Positions 6,864 through 13,152 of a stretch of DNA of 13,152 nucleotides are shown piece by piece. The notes beneath the pieces were generated by a model that saw only the letters and a program-made list of their open reading frames with translations, did no database searches and was not told the origin of the DNA. Where the stretch lies: assembly GCA_021800315.1 (NCBI GenBank), contig JAJYZD010000092.1, positions 1-13,152 of the forward strand, written 5' to 3'. The number at the start of each line of letters is the position of its first letter. The first letter of the stretch is position 1. The stretch comes from Bacillota bacterium (GTDB lineage: Bacteria > Bacillota > Desulfotomaculia > Desulfotomaculales > JAJYZD01). Made by a program: the position numbers and the translations under genes.

Positions 6864-7664
6864 TTGGATCTGCGGGAATTTCTCTTTTTACCACTGGCTG
6901 AACAAAGATTCAACTTTACCGTCAGCGCGCGGGAGCGGGGGCTTTTTGCCGGGTCGGAGTTCCTGCGGCGGGCCGCCGCGGAACTCCGCGTGAACGTTGA
7001 GTGGATCGCCCCCGACGGTTTTCCCTTGCAAAGCGGCACCCCCGTTTTGGTGGGCAGCGGCGACGCCGGACAGGTGACCGGGGCGGAGGAGACGCTTTTG
7101 GGGGGCATCGGCAAACCATCCGGGGTCGCCACTGCGGCGGCGGACTTTGTCCGTACGGCCCAAGGCCGGGCCAGGATCGTTTGCGGGGCCTGGAAAAAAG
7201 TCTCCCCGGCGGTCAGGGCGGATTTGCGCCAGGCCATCGCCGTCGGCGGCGCCGGGATCCGGATTGCCGATGAAGCGTTCATTTACCTTGATAAGAACTG
7301 CGTGCGCATGTTCGGCGGCGTAGGCCCGGCGATAAGGCGGGCGAAGGAATTCGACCCGGAAAGACTGGTGGTGGTCCAACTGCGGGGTGAAAGGGAGCCG
7401 GTTGGGCGGGAGGCCCGTACCGCCGTCGCGGCGGGGGCGGGGATCCTCATGGTCGATACCGGCGACTTGGCCGACATCAAGGACGCCGTGGACGAAATCC
7501 GGCGGGGGGGCCGGCGGGACAAGGCGCGGCTGGCCTTCGCCGGCGGCGTGGTACTCGCCAGGGTGCCCGCGGCGATTGCCGCGGGGGCCGATATCATCGA
7601 TGTGGGAAGGGCGGTCATCGACGCCCCCATGCTCGATTTCCGGTTTGACGTCGAGGAGGTGTAG
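6864..7664 (+). CDS. NadC-like (nicotinate-nucleotide pyrophosphorylase/ModD fold) protein, divergent
   Basis: The 266-residue product aligns by motif order with type II phosphoribosyltransferases (NadC, ModD). KPSGVATAAADFV (84-96) matches the NadC SGIATAT helix, WKKVSP (110-115) the TRKT motif, VGGAGIR (127-133) the GGG.NHR motif, LDKNC (142-146) the IKDNH motif, MVDTGD (196-201) the LLDN motif, and FAGGVV..GADIIDVGRAVIDAPMLDFRFD (225-262) the C-terminal SGG..GVD.I..G.L..S...LD..LD barrel end. By my hand alignment, residues that bind quinolinate in NadC are mostly replaced (Arg of TRKT to Trp110, His of NHR to Ile, Lys of IKDNH to Asp143). The Lys of TRKT (Lys111) and the metal-site Asp (Asp198) remain. 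It is therefore unlikely to be ordinary NadC and may use another substrate. Start TTG 6864 has GGAGG 6 nt before it. First gene of a four-gene run. Confidence 0.75.
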   Translation: MDLREFLFLPLAEQRFNFTVSARERGLFAGSEFLRRAAAELRVNVEWIAPDGFPLQSGTPVLVGSGDAGQVTGAEETLLGGIGKPSGVATAAADFVRTAQGRARIVCGAWKKVSPAVRADLRQAIAVGGAGIRIADEAFIYLDKNCVRMFGGVGPAIRRAKEFDPERLVVVQLRGEREPVGREARTAVAAGAGILMVDTGDLADIKDAVDEIRRGGRRDKARLAFAGGVVLARVPAAIAAGADIIDVGRAVIDAPMLDFRFDVEEV

Positions 7665-7667
7665 TCT

Positions 7668-8570
7668 ATGGAGTGGGATCTCCTGGAGAAGACCACCTTT
7701 TGGGTGGACGGCGTCGATCTGGCGCAAGTGAACCTGGGCGACGTGGCCGGGGCGGCGGCCGCGGCGCTTTCCCTGCGGCCGGGCGAAGTGATGGTGGTCG
7801 ATGTGCGGCCGGGGCAGGTGGCCTTTGACGTTCTGCGCAACCCGGTGCGGGCCCAAGACATTGCCGGCCGGGAAAAGGAACTCCTGCGGCGTTTGGGGAA
7901 CGTGCCGGGGGTTACGGTTTCGGCGCTCGCGGCTGTGCATTCCGAGGGGGTCCTGGGCTACATCGCGCTGGACGAAAAGGATGCGGCCGGGGTGCTGGCC
8001 GAATCCGCGCGCCTGGCGGCCGGTGTAAGCGCAGCCGTTAAGGTGCGGGCGGTGGTTTTCGCCTCCGGGGCCGAGGTTATGGCCGGCAAGATTGAAGACA
8101 CGAATTCACCTTACATTATGCGGGCCTTGCGGGAAGCCGGCTTTAAGGCGCGGTTCGGCGGCGTCCTGGAAGACCGGGCGGTTCCGGCCGCGGCCGCCAT
8201 CGAAGCCGCCCTGGGACGGGGTTACGGTTTGGTCGTCACGACCGGCGGGGTCGGGGCCGAAGACAAGGACTTCGGCATCGAGGCGGTCCGCCGCATGGAT
8301 CCGGGGGCCTGTACGCCCTGGATCCTCAAATTCACGCCCGATTACCACCGGCACCACAAGGAAGGCGTGCGCATCGCGGTCGGGGAAGTGGGGCTGACCA
8401 GACTGGTGGCCCTGCCGGGACCCCACGAGGAGGCCAAACTGGGTTGTGACCGTTTGATCGAGGGGTTGAAGCGGGGTTTGGCCAAGGACGACCTGGCCGA
8501 ATTCATCGCCGGCGCTTTAAGGCGGCGCTGGCGGGAGGCGTTTGCATCCCGGGACGGGGCGGTCGGTTAA
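7668..8570 (+). CDS. MoCF (MoaB/MogA/CinA-like) domain protein with novel N-terminal half
   Basis: This is a 300-residue protein. Residues ~126-265 form a MoCF-type molybdopterin/nucleotide-binding domain: VVFASGAEVMAGKIEDTNSPYI (129-150; compare GDELL.G...NTN.. in CinA/MoeA), LVVTTGGVGAEDKDFG (188-203; the GG.G....D glycine-rich loop) and VALPGPHEEA (247-256). Such domains bind or adenylylate molybdopterin, or in CinA act on pyridine nucleotides. Residues 1-125 are not a domain I recognise; they are followed by no CinA-type deamidase domain. The gene begins 3 nt after the NadC-like stop with GAGGAGGTG as ribosome-binding site, so the two are translationally linked. A role in processing the product of its neighbour is plausible but is inference. 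Confidence 0.75.
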   Translation: MEWDLLEKTTFWVDGVDLAQVNLGDVAGAAAAALSLRPGEVMVVDVRPGQVAFDVLRNPVRAQDIAGREKELLRRLGNVPGVTVSALAAVHSEGVLGYIALDEKDAAGVLAESARLAAGVSAAVKVRAVVFASGAEVMAGKIEDTNSPYIMRALREAGFKARFGGVLEDRAVPAAAAIEAALGRGYGLVVTTGGVGAEDKDFGIEAVRRMDPGACTPWILKFTPDYHRHHKEGVRIAVGEVGLTRLVALPGPHEEAKLGCDRLIEGLKRGLAKDDLAEFIAGALRRRWREAFASRDGAVG

Positions 8571-8594
8571 CGGGAAAAAAGGGAGGTGCGCATC

Positions 8595-9209
8595 TTGAAA
8601 GTCGTCAACCTGCTGGCCGTGGTGGACGCGGCAAAGTGCCGGGGTTGCAAAACCTGCGAGCGGGTATGCCCGGTGCTGGCGGTCAGGGTGGAAAACAAGA
8701 AGGCGCAAATCGACGAGGCGCGCTGCCGCGGCTGCAACAATTGCGAACAGCGCTGCCCGGAGAGCGCGGTTGCCATGGTACGGCGGGAAGAGCCGCTGGT
8801 GGTCCGGGTCGATTGGGACGAGGCCGACTACGCGGAAATTGTTGCTCTTTGCCGGCGGGCGCGGCTCAACCCGGAGCAACTGGTCTGTTACTGCACGGCG
8901 ACCCGGGCCGAGGAGGTGGCGGCGGCGGTGCTGCAGGGGGCCCGCTCGCCGGAGGAGATCTCCCTGCGTACGGGGGCGCGCACCGGCTGCAAGGTGGAGT
9001 GCATCCAGCCGCTCCTGCGCCTCCTGGAAGCGGCCGGGATCCAACCCGAACCACCGGAGGGCGGCTGGCAGTGGTACGGCCGGACCGTGACCGCCTGGGA
9101 GATTCCGGAGGATATCAAGAAAAAATATGCCGGCTTTTATTTTGACGAGGATATCAAGCTCCTGGACCGCGTGGTAAACGCTCCCCTGCAGGGAAGGAGG
9201 GATTCCTGA
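8595..9209 (+). CDS. 2[4Fe-4S] ferredoxin fused to BFD-like [2Fe-2S] domain
   Basis: The 204-residue cytosolic redox protein has three parts. A bacterial ferredoxin domain (11-58) has two CxxCxxCxxxCP motifs (Cys15/18/21/25 and Cys44/47/50/54), each ligating a [4Fe-4S] cluster. A helical linker follows (70-95). A BFD-like domain (97-140) has Cys98-x-Cys100 and Cys132-x3-Cys136; the second pair is one residue wider than the usual CxxC, so the cluster type is uncertain. The tail (150-204) is unassigned. It probably passes electrons to a neighbouring enzyme. GTG 8586 is in frame but overlaps the ribosome-binding site GGGAGGTG (8581-8588). TTG 8595, 6 nt after it, is the better start. The stop overlaps the next gene's ATG (TGATG), showing tight coupling. 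Confidence 0.85.
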   Translation: MKVVNLLAVVDAAKCRGCKTCERVCPVLAVRVENKKAQIDEARCRGCNNCEQRCPESAVAMVRREEPLVVRVDWDEADYAEIVALCRRARLNPEQLVCYCTATRAEEVAAAVLQGARSPEEISLRTGARTGCKVECIQPLLRLLEAAGIQPEPPEGGWQWYGRTVTAWEIPEDIKKKYAGFYFDEDIKLLDRVVNAPLQGRRDS

Positions 9210-10630
9210 TGCGTCCGCCCATTGCGCCTCTGGCGCCGCGCGTTTCGCAATACGGCATCGACCCGGCGTACGTCGGGACCCGGGTCAGCGAGTTGCCGGG
9301 CATGACTTCGGTCCCGCTCACCGAGTTGTTTCCCGACCTGCCGCCGGTCGTCTTCCCGGGCGGGGAGGGGGTCGCCGTCATCCGCCGGGCGACGGAGGCC
9401 GCCCTGGCCAAAGTGGACATGAATATGATCAAACCGGAGCATTCGGTTAACATCCTGGCCTCCCACCACGGGTTCACGCTTTTGGGCGGCGAGCCCTACG
9501 CCGAGATGTTGAAGACCATCAAAGACGTGCTGGAGACGCGGACGGGTTGCACAAAGATCCGCCTGCGCGCCGGGGTGGGGCTGCGCTTCCGGGAGACCGA
9601 GGAATACATCAAGCGGTACGGGCTGGATGAGCACTTCGGGGACAAGGCCGCCGGCGTCGCCCCGGTCGACCAGGGTATCCCGATTGAAACGGAGATCGGC
9701 ACCCTGTACGGCATCAAAAAGGTCTACGACGCCGACTGGATCGTCCACGCCCACAACAGCGACGTGCGGGAGGTGCACTTCCACCGCCAGGTGGACCGGG
9801 CGGTGAAGCCCTTCGGCATGTCCTACGCCCGCATTGAGACGCGCTCCACCTACCATCAGAACCTGGGTCCGCGGGCGGCCAACTTCACGGCCCGGGCCAT
9901 CTTCGACTCGGCCTTCGTACAGGACAAGTTCGCCTTCGCCTCCTTCCTGACGGTGGCCCCCAACGGCATCATCGGCGTGGACGCCGACAACGATCTCTAC
10001 GCCCTGAACGGGCGGGTGACCCTGACCGGGTGCCGTTATTACGGCAAAATGATGACCCTGTTCGGCGAAATCGACGAGTGCATCGCGGCCCTTGATTTCC
10101 CCTGCCCGGTGGTCTACGTCTTCGCCGCCGGGGTGATCTACGCCAACTTCGCCGGGGCGAACACCGACCTGTATGATCTCGACCTGCCGTTGCCGGCTTA
10201 CACCTGGTACACGGAAGCGTTTTACGGCGTCAAGGGCAGGCCGCTCCTCGACGATATCCCGCCGCTCAACCCGGCCATCCGCATGTGCGTGCACAACTAC
10301 GCCTGGGTGGGCTATCCGAGCACCTTCTTCAGCGAGCATATCCCGACCGTGGTGGTGGGCCGGGAGCAGGCCGACCTTTTCAACCGGGATCCGCAAAACC
10401 TGACCTACATGAAGCACGCCGTGGTGGCGGAGAGTACCGCGGCGGCCATGGACTTCGCCTACAAAGTTACCGGCACCGCCAAGGTCCTCGTTTTCGACGG
10501 GGCCATGGGCGGCATCAACGTCAGCGAACCGCTGGCCGAATTGTTGCTACGCAAGGCACCGGCCGTGAACCAGCGGGTGGAGGAAGTGCTTTTGCCCAAG
10601 TGGCTGCGCCAGCGGGGGATCAGCCGGTAG
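9209..10630 (+). CDS. LarA-like (nickel-pincer lactate-racemase superfamily) protein
   Basis: The 473-residue protein has no obvious close family but follows the LarA (DUF2088) layout. SVNILASHHG (79-88) matches LarA's DHTRP strand, KIRLRAGVG..RETEEYIKRYG (116-138) its RILVATGFHRPST.EEL..KYG, DADWIVHAHNSDVREVHFH (174-192) its ADLLISEGFIESHFF, and KFAFASFLTVAPNGIIGVDADD-like (240-262) its KLAFIINVVLD..KKIIGSFAGD. His190, Lys200 and His216 are spaced 10 and 16, exactly as LarA His174, Lys184 (covalent cofactor link) and His200 (nickel ligand), recalled from the Lactobacillus enzyme. The other catalytic His (His108) aligns with Leu125 and Arg75 with Phe89, so the substrate or chemistry should differ. 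Start ATG has GGAAGGAGGG upstream. No larB, larC or larE lies in the window. Confidence 0.65.
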   Translation: MRPPIAPLAPRVSQYGIDPAYVGTRVSELPGMTSVPLTELFPDLPPVVFPGGEGVAVIRRATEAALAKVDMNMIKPEHSVNILASHHGFTLLGGEPYAEMLKTIKDVLETRTGCTKIRLRAGVGLRFRETEEYIKRYGLDEHFGDKAAGVAPVDQGIPIETEIGTLYGIKKVYDADWIVHAHNSDVREVHFHRQVDRAVKPFGMSYARIETRSTYHQNLGPRAANFTARAIFDSAFVQDKFAFASFLTVAPNGIIGVDADNDLYALNGRVTLTGCRYYGKMMTLFGEIDECIAALDFPCPVVYVFAAGVIYANFAGANTDLYDLDLPLPAYTWYTEAFYGVKGRPLLDDIPPLNPAIRMCVHNYAWVGYPSTFFSEHIPTVVVGREQADLFNRDPQNLTYMKHAVVAESTAAAMDFAYKVTGTAKVLVFDGAMGGINVSEPLAELLLRKAPAVNQRVEEVLLPKWLRQRGISR

Positions 10631-10658
10631 GAAACGAGGTTCGGCGAGGGGGACGCTC

Positions 10659-10990
10659 TTGACCCATCCGGCGGTCACCGGCAAGAAGGTTTTTCCGGGC
10701 GGGATCGTCGTCATCCACCTCGGCGCCACCTGGGAGGGTTAGTGCGCCAGGATCTGCCGCACGGTGGCCGTGGGGGACAGCCCGCCCGCTCAGGCCGCCG
10801 TCTGCGATATGCTGACGGCGGCCCAAAAGAGGGCTGTCGCGATCCTGCATCCCGGTGTTACGGCCGGCGAGGTGGACCGGGCCGTCCATGTGCCCGGAGT
10901 CGGCGGACCGACGGTTACGGACGTGATTTACCAGGCCGGGGGGGTCGCGAAGTCTTGGCCGATTTCCCGCGGCAGTTGTTCCGGGTGTAG
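10659..10990 (+). pseudogene. Decayed M24 (Xaa-Pro aminopeptidase-type) peptidase
   Basis: Translation from about 10659 reads THPAVTGKKVFPGG, IVVIHLGATWEG, stop TAG (10740-10742), then CARICRTVAVGDSPPAQAA and AVAILHPGVTAGEVDRAVH in the same frame. This is the M24 signature (H..pt...GDivviDlGa.y.GY.sDitRT..vG). Both metal-ligand Asp positions are lost (to His and Arg). The text then jumps to VPGVGGPTVTDVIYQAGG, the family's C-terminal PG.GG.R.ED segment, so the middle of the catalytic domain is deleted. At a 7-G run (10938-10944) the frame shifts to REVLADFPRQLFRV and a stop at 10990, which matches the normal C-terminus. The N-terminal domain is absent. Close relatives may keep an intact copy in the same cluster. 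Confidence 0.8.
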
Positions 10991-11029
10991 TATGGTGACG
11001 GCAGCGACGATAAGAAGGGTGTTGGGCTA

Positions 11030-11869
11030 ATGTCCGGTCAACCGGGGGAAAAAGACCGCAAGAAGAATGGGCAGCCGGTAAACTCGATTCAGTCGGTGGA
11101 AAGAGCCATCCTGATTTTGGAGCAGTTGTGCCGGGGGCCGGCGGCGCTGGCGGAACTTTCCCGGGCGCTGGACCTGCACAAGAGCACAGCGCACGGTCTT
11201 TTGCAAACCATGGTCAAGCACGGCTACGTGCGGCAGGAAACGGCCACCGGCCGCTACCGGCTCGGTCACCGGGTCCTGGTGCTGTCGAGCGCGTACCTGG
11301 AGCACTGCGACCTGCGCGAGACAGCCCGTCCTTATTTGCGCCGGCTGGCCGAGGAACACGGGGAGACGGTACACCTGGTGGTCATGGACGACGGCCAGGT
11401 GGTGTACGTCGACAAGATCGACAGCCCGCAATCCATCCGTATGGTCTCGAGCATCGGCCGGCGCCTGCCGGCCCACTGCACCGGCGTGGGCAAGGCCGTC
11501 CTGGCCTTCCTGCCCGAGGAGAGCATGCTGTCCGTGGTGAAAAAGCGCGGTCTCTCCCGCTTTACGGAGCACACCATAACCACCATGGAGGAACTGGCCG
11601 GGGAACTCGCCCGCATCCGGGAGGAAGGGGTGGCTTACGACCGGGAGGAGATCGAGGAGGGACTGCGTTGCGTGGCGGTGCCCATCATCGGCTATGGACA
11701 GTATCCGGTGGGGGCGATCAGCGTGGCGGGGCCCGCCTGGCGCCTGACGGCGGAAAAAGTTGCCGCGGTGGCCGGGTCGTTGAAAGAGGTGGCCGCGGAG
11801 ATTTCCCGGCAGATGGGGGAATGCTCGGACCCGGGCGGCGACCATCCGGCGGTTCCCATGAACCGGTAG
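11030..11869 (+). CDS. IclR-family transcriptional regulator
   Basis: The 279-residue protein has the IclR layout: a winged helix-turn-helix (about 18-80; SIQSVERAILILEQL, recognition region LDLHKSTAHGLLQTMVKHGYV, wing RYRLG), a linker helix, and an effector-binding GAF-like domain (about 90-262) with the conserved RRLPAHCTGVGKAVLA (144-159) and AYDREEIEEGLRCVAVPI (202-219) segments. IclR proteins bind small carboxylates, sugars or aromatic metabolites and usually control neighbouring catabolic genes. It is encoded right after the LarA-like gene and the M24 relic on the same strand, so it likely regulates the 6864-10630 cluster, with the palindromes at 6829 and 11928 as candidate sites. An AAGGGTG about 10 nt upstream is a weak ribosome-binding site for ATG 11030. 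The C-terminal 15 residues are unstructured. Confidence 0.92.
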   Translation: MSGQPGEKDRKKNGQPVNSIQSVERAILILEQLCRGPAALAELSRALDLHKSTAHGLLQTMVKHGYVRQETATGRYRLGHRVLVLSSAYLEHCDLRETARPYLRRLAEEHGETVHLVVMDDGQVVYVDKIDSPQSIRMVSSIGRRLPAHCTGVGKAVLAFLPEESMLSVVKKRGLSRFTEHTITTMEELAGELARIREEGVAYDREEIEEGLRCVAVPIIGYGQYPVGAISVAGPAWRLTAEKVAAVAGSLKEVAAEISRQMGECSDPGGDHPAVPMNR

Positions 11870-11927
11870 AGTATTGAAAAGCGGGATCCGGCCGTCCCGG
11901 TGAGGGTATGCCCAGGTATGCGAACGC

Positions 11928-11946
11928 CGTTTTATAATATCAAACT
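11928..11946. promoter_or_regulatory. Candidate IclR-type operator, copy 2
   Basis: CGTTTTATAATATCAAACT matches the palindrome at 6829-6847 at 16 of 19 positions and keeps 7 of 9 symmetric pairs. It includes TATAAT (11933-11938) as a possible -10. It lies 59 nt after iclR and just upstream of the ASCH pseudogene. Confidence 0.45.
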
Positions 11947-11964
11947 GGGCTGGCCCGGGAGGCC

Positions 11965-12343
11965 TTGACCTTGCGGCAGCCCTGATCGCCCAGGGTGCCA
12001 AGCGGATCGAGACCCGCAGTTGGCCCACATCGTACCGCGGGCTTCCGGCGATTCATGTTGCCAAGCGGTACCCGCCGAACCTGCGGGCCGCGCCCGCCCA
12101 TGCGCCCTTGTTGTCCGCGCTGGCAGGGGTTAACCCGGGGGAATGCCTGGGCATGGTGGTTACCGTGACCGGGTCGGTGGACTGCCGGGCCAGTGAACCT
12201 GGGAACATTCCGCCGGAGAGGACTACCGGGCCGGCCGGTTCATGTGGAAACCGCGGAACGTGCGGGGACCGGTAGAGCCGGCGGCCGTGCGGGGTAGGCA
12301 GGGGCTGCGGGTTTGGAAGTGCCGGAAGATAAATGATTGCTAA
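11965..12343 (+). pseudogene. ASCH-domain protein, frameshifted
   Basis: Three reading frames join into one ASCH-domain protein. The first frame gives LTLRQP (to 11982). A small deletion that removes the expected WA shifts to ALIAQGAKRIETRSWPTSYR and GLPAIHVAKRYPP (from 11979). Near 12218 a second shift gives EDYRAGRFMWKPRNVRGPVE and PAAVRGRQGL, with a stop at 12341-12343. LTLRQPWA.LI..GAKRIETRSWPT.YRG..AIH and the GDY..GRF.W.L.NVR..GRQGL ending are hallmarks of ASCH proteins, which resemble RNA-binding PUA folds. With two frame breaks, it is unlikely to make a functional product. Confidence 0.8.
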
Positions 12344-12368
12344 TTTTCCGAGCCTATGCACGGAAAAT
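12343..12368. repeat. Inverted repeat downstream of the ASCH pseudogene
   Basis: ATTTTCCG (12343-12350) and CGGAAAAT (12361-12368) form a perfect 8-bp stem with a 10-nt loop. Neither strand continues into a T-run, so it is not a convincing terminator; an operator or structural role is possible. Confidence 0.4.
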
Positions 12369-12443
12369 ACAGGAGAAAGGAATGTTCGCACGGAAGAATG
12401 CTTTTCATGTCAAATAAACGGCAAAAATAGAGATAAACCGGGT

Positions 12444-12472
12444 TTGTTTTCGTGTACACATAGTAGGATAAT
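12444..12472 (+). promoter_or_regulatory. Candidate promoter for the BI-1 family gene
   Basis: TTGTTT (12444-12449) and GATAAT (12467-12472) are 17 nt apart. The 41-nt leader that follows ends in the ribosome-binding site GGAGGGG (12501-12507). The surrounding 12369-12500 is AT-rich and shows no gene. Confidence 0.5.
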
Positions 12473-12512
12473 GAAGTTGCTTATATTACCACAAAGTTAA
12501 GGAGGGGTCAAT

Positions 12513-13152
12513 GTGTTTTCTGATGGTGGGGTGGGTAACCGGGTCATGGATCGACCTGTTGGATTATTTCAAGTCATGGGCGTACTCTCGTTCATGTTTC
12601 TGGCCATGGCGGCAGGAGCTTTCCTGGTTCCGCCTACGCTGTTCCTGCCGGCCGTGATCGTTGAGTTTGCCCTGCTGTTCATTATTCCGGGGGTAACCCG
12701 GCGCGACCGGGCGCAGGGTAGACCGGTGTCGCACGGAATGGCCGGAATGCTGGCCATGGTCTTCGCGGCGGCCGCCGGAGCCGTTCTGGCTCCGTTGGTT
12801 CAGGGCCTGGCCCAGACATCCCAAGGGACGGCGCTCCTGGCCGAGGCTGCCCTGGTCACTTTTGCCGTGTTCGGCATATTCGGCCTGTATGGACTGACCA
12901 CGAACCGCAACCTGGGCGGGCTTGCCCGGGTGCTCTTTTTTGCCCTGCTGGTCCTGGTGGGAATCATGTTGCTTTCCTTGTTCTTCAGCAGTTTCTTCAG
13001 TCCGTTTGCCTTGCTTATCGGGTTGGGCGGCGCGGTCGTTTTCGCCCTCATGACGGCGGTTGACTTTCAGCGGGCCAAGTACGCAGGGGAAGACAGCGCG
13101 GTCATGGTTGCCATCAGTATTTTCCTGGATTTTGTAAACCTGTTTGTTTTTA
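12513..13152 (+). CDS. Bax inhibitor-1 (TMBIM/YccA) family membrane protein, 3' truncated by window end
   Basis: The 213 visible residues form about seven hydrophobic helices and match the Bax inhibitor-1 family, integral membrane proteins tied to calcium leak and stress tolerance. Tell-tale segments are FGIFGLYGLTTNRNLGGL (120-137; compare FG..SLYG..TKRDLSG), VVFALMTAVDFQRAK (175-189) and ISIFLDFVNLF (201-211; compare SLYLDFINLF). Asp184 and Asp206 correspond to the conserved C-terminal Asp pair described for the Bacillus homologue as a pH-sensitive latch. GTG 12513 is chosen because GGAGGGG lies 5 nt upstream; ATG 12546 is an alternative. Family length is ~215-235, so only a few residues are missing at the end. 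Confidence 0.85.
   Translation, partial: MFSDGGVGNRVMDRPVGLFQVMGVLSFMFLAMAAGAFLVPPTLFLPAVIVEFALLFIIPGVTRRDRAQGRPVSHGMAGMLAMVFAAAAGAVLAPLVQGLAQTSQGTALLAEAALVTFAVFGIFGLYGLTTNRNLGGLARVLFFALLVLVGIMLLSLFFSSFFSPFALLIGLGGAVVFALMTAVDFQRAKYAGEDSAVMVAISIFLDFVNLFVF

Noticed and set aside
9137..10417. A 426-codon antisense frame over the LarA-like gene, and similar long antisense frames over 6888-7940 and 4552-5601
   Set aside because: They are low-complexity products of high third-position GC on the sense strand; the sense genes have motifs and ribosome-binding sites.
10740..10742. In-frame TAG in the M24 relic as pyrrolysine
   Set aside because: The same gene has lost its metal ligands, has an internal deletion and a frameshift, so the TAG is simply a nonsense mutation.
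12511..12606. ATG at 12511 as start of a reading frame
   Set aside because: This frame (MCFLMVGWVTG...) ends within the gene and has no homology; the GTG at 12513 in another frame encodes the BI-1 family protein.

Overview
The window looks like a chromosomal segment of a GC-rich, anaerobic, spore-former-type Firmicute of the Desulfotomaculum/Pelotomaculum/Moorella kind. The assignment is inferred from three things: strong GGAGG ribosome-binding sites with frequent GTG/TTG starts, a selenium-metabolism pair (yedF, selD) whose SelD is itself a selenoprotein, and an iron-sulfur-rich accessory cluster. No rRNA, tRNA, CRISPR array or intact transposase was seen.

Layout, left to right. Positions 1-38 hold the 5' end of a leftward gene with its promoter and a foldable leader. 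Positions 316-1003 hold ridA behind a good sigma-A promoter and a ~190-nt foldable leader. A hairpin-rich spacer (1004-1367) precedes lon (GTG start at 1368), which ends at a strong terminator. Three leftward genes follow: an orphan ABC-type solute-binding protein (5682-6674), selD (4480-5523) and yedF (3885-4466). The true selD starts at a TTG at 5523 and reads through an in-frame TGA as selenocysteine 17, with a bSECIS-like hairpin just after it.

Divergent from the binding protein is a tight rightward cluster (6864-10630) of four genes: a NadC-like protein that has lost most quinolinate-binding residues, a MoCF (MoaB/CinA-type) domain protein with an unusual N-terminal half, a 2[4Fe-4S] ferredoxin fused to a BFD-like [2Fe-2S] domain, and a remote LarA (nickel-pincer lactate racemase) homologue. 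The last keeps the cofactor residues (H190, K200, H216) at exact LarA spacing but lacks one catalytic His. LarA cofactor is a pyridinium mononucleotide derived from the NAD pathway, so a NadC paralogue, a nucleotide/pterin-type enzyme and a redox protein beside a LarA homologue suggest an undescribed pyridine-nucleotide-cofactor or racemase/epimerase-type system. This is the most interesting part of the window. It is followed by a decayed M24 peptidase gene and an IclR-family regulator.

A 19-nt palindrome upstream of the NadC-like gene recurs (16/19 identical) just after iclR and is a good candidate operator. The right end holds a twice-frameshifted ASCH-domain pseudogene and the start of a Bax-inhibitor-1 family membrane protein that runs off the window.
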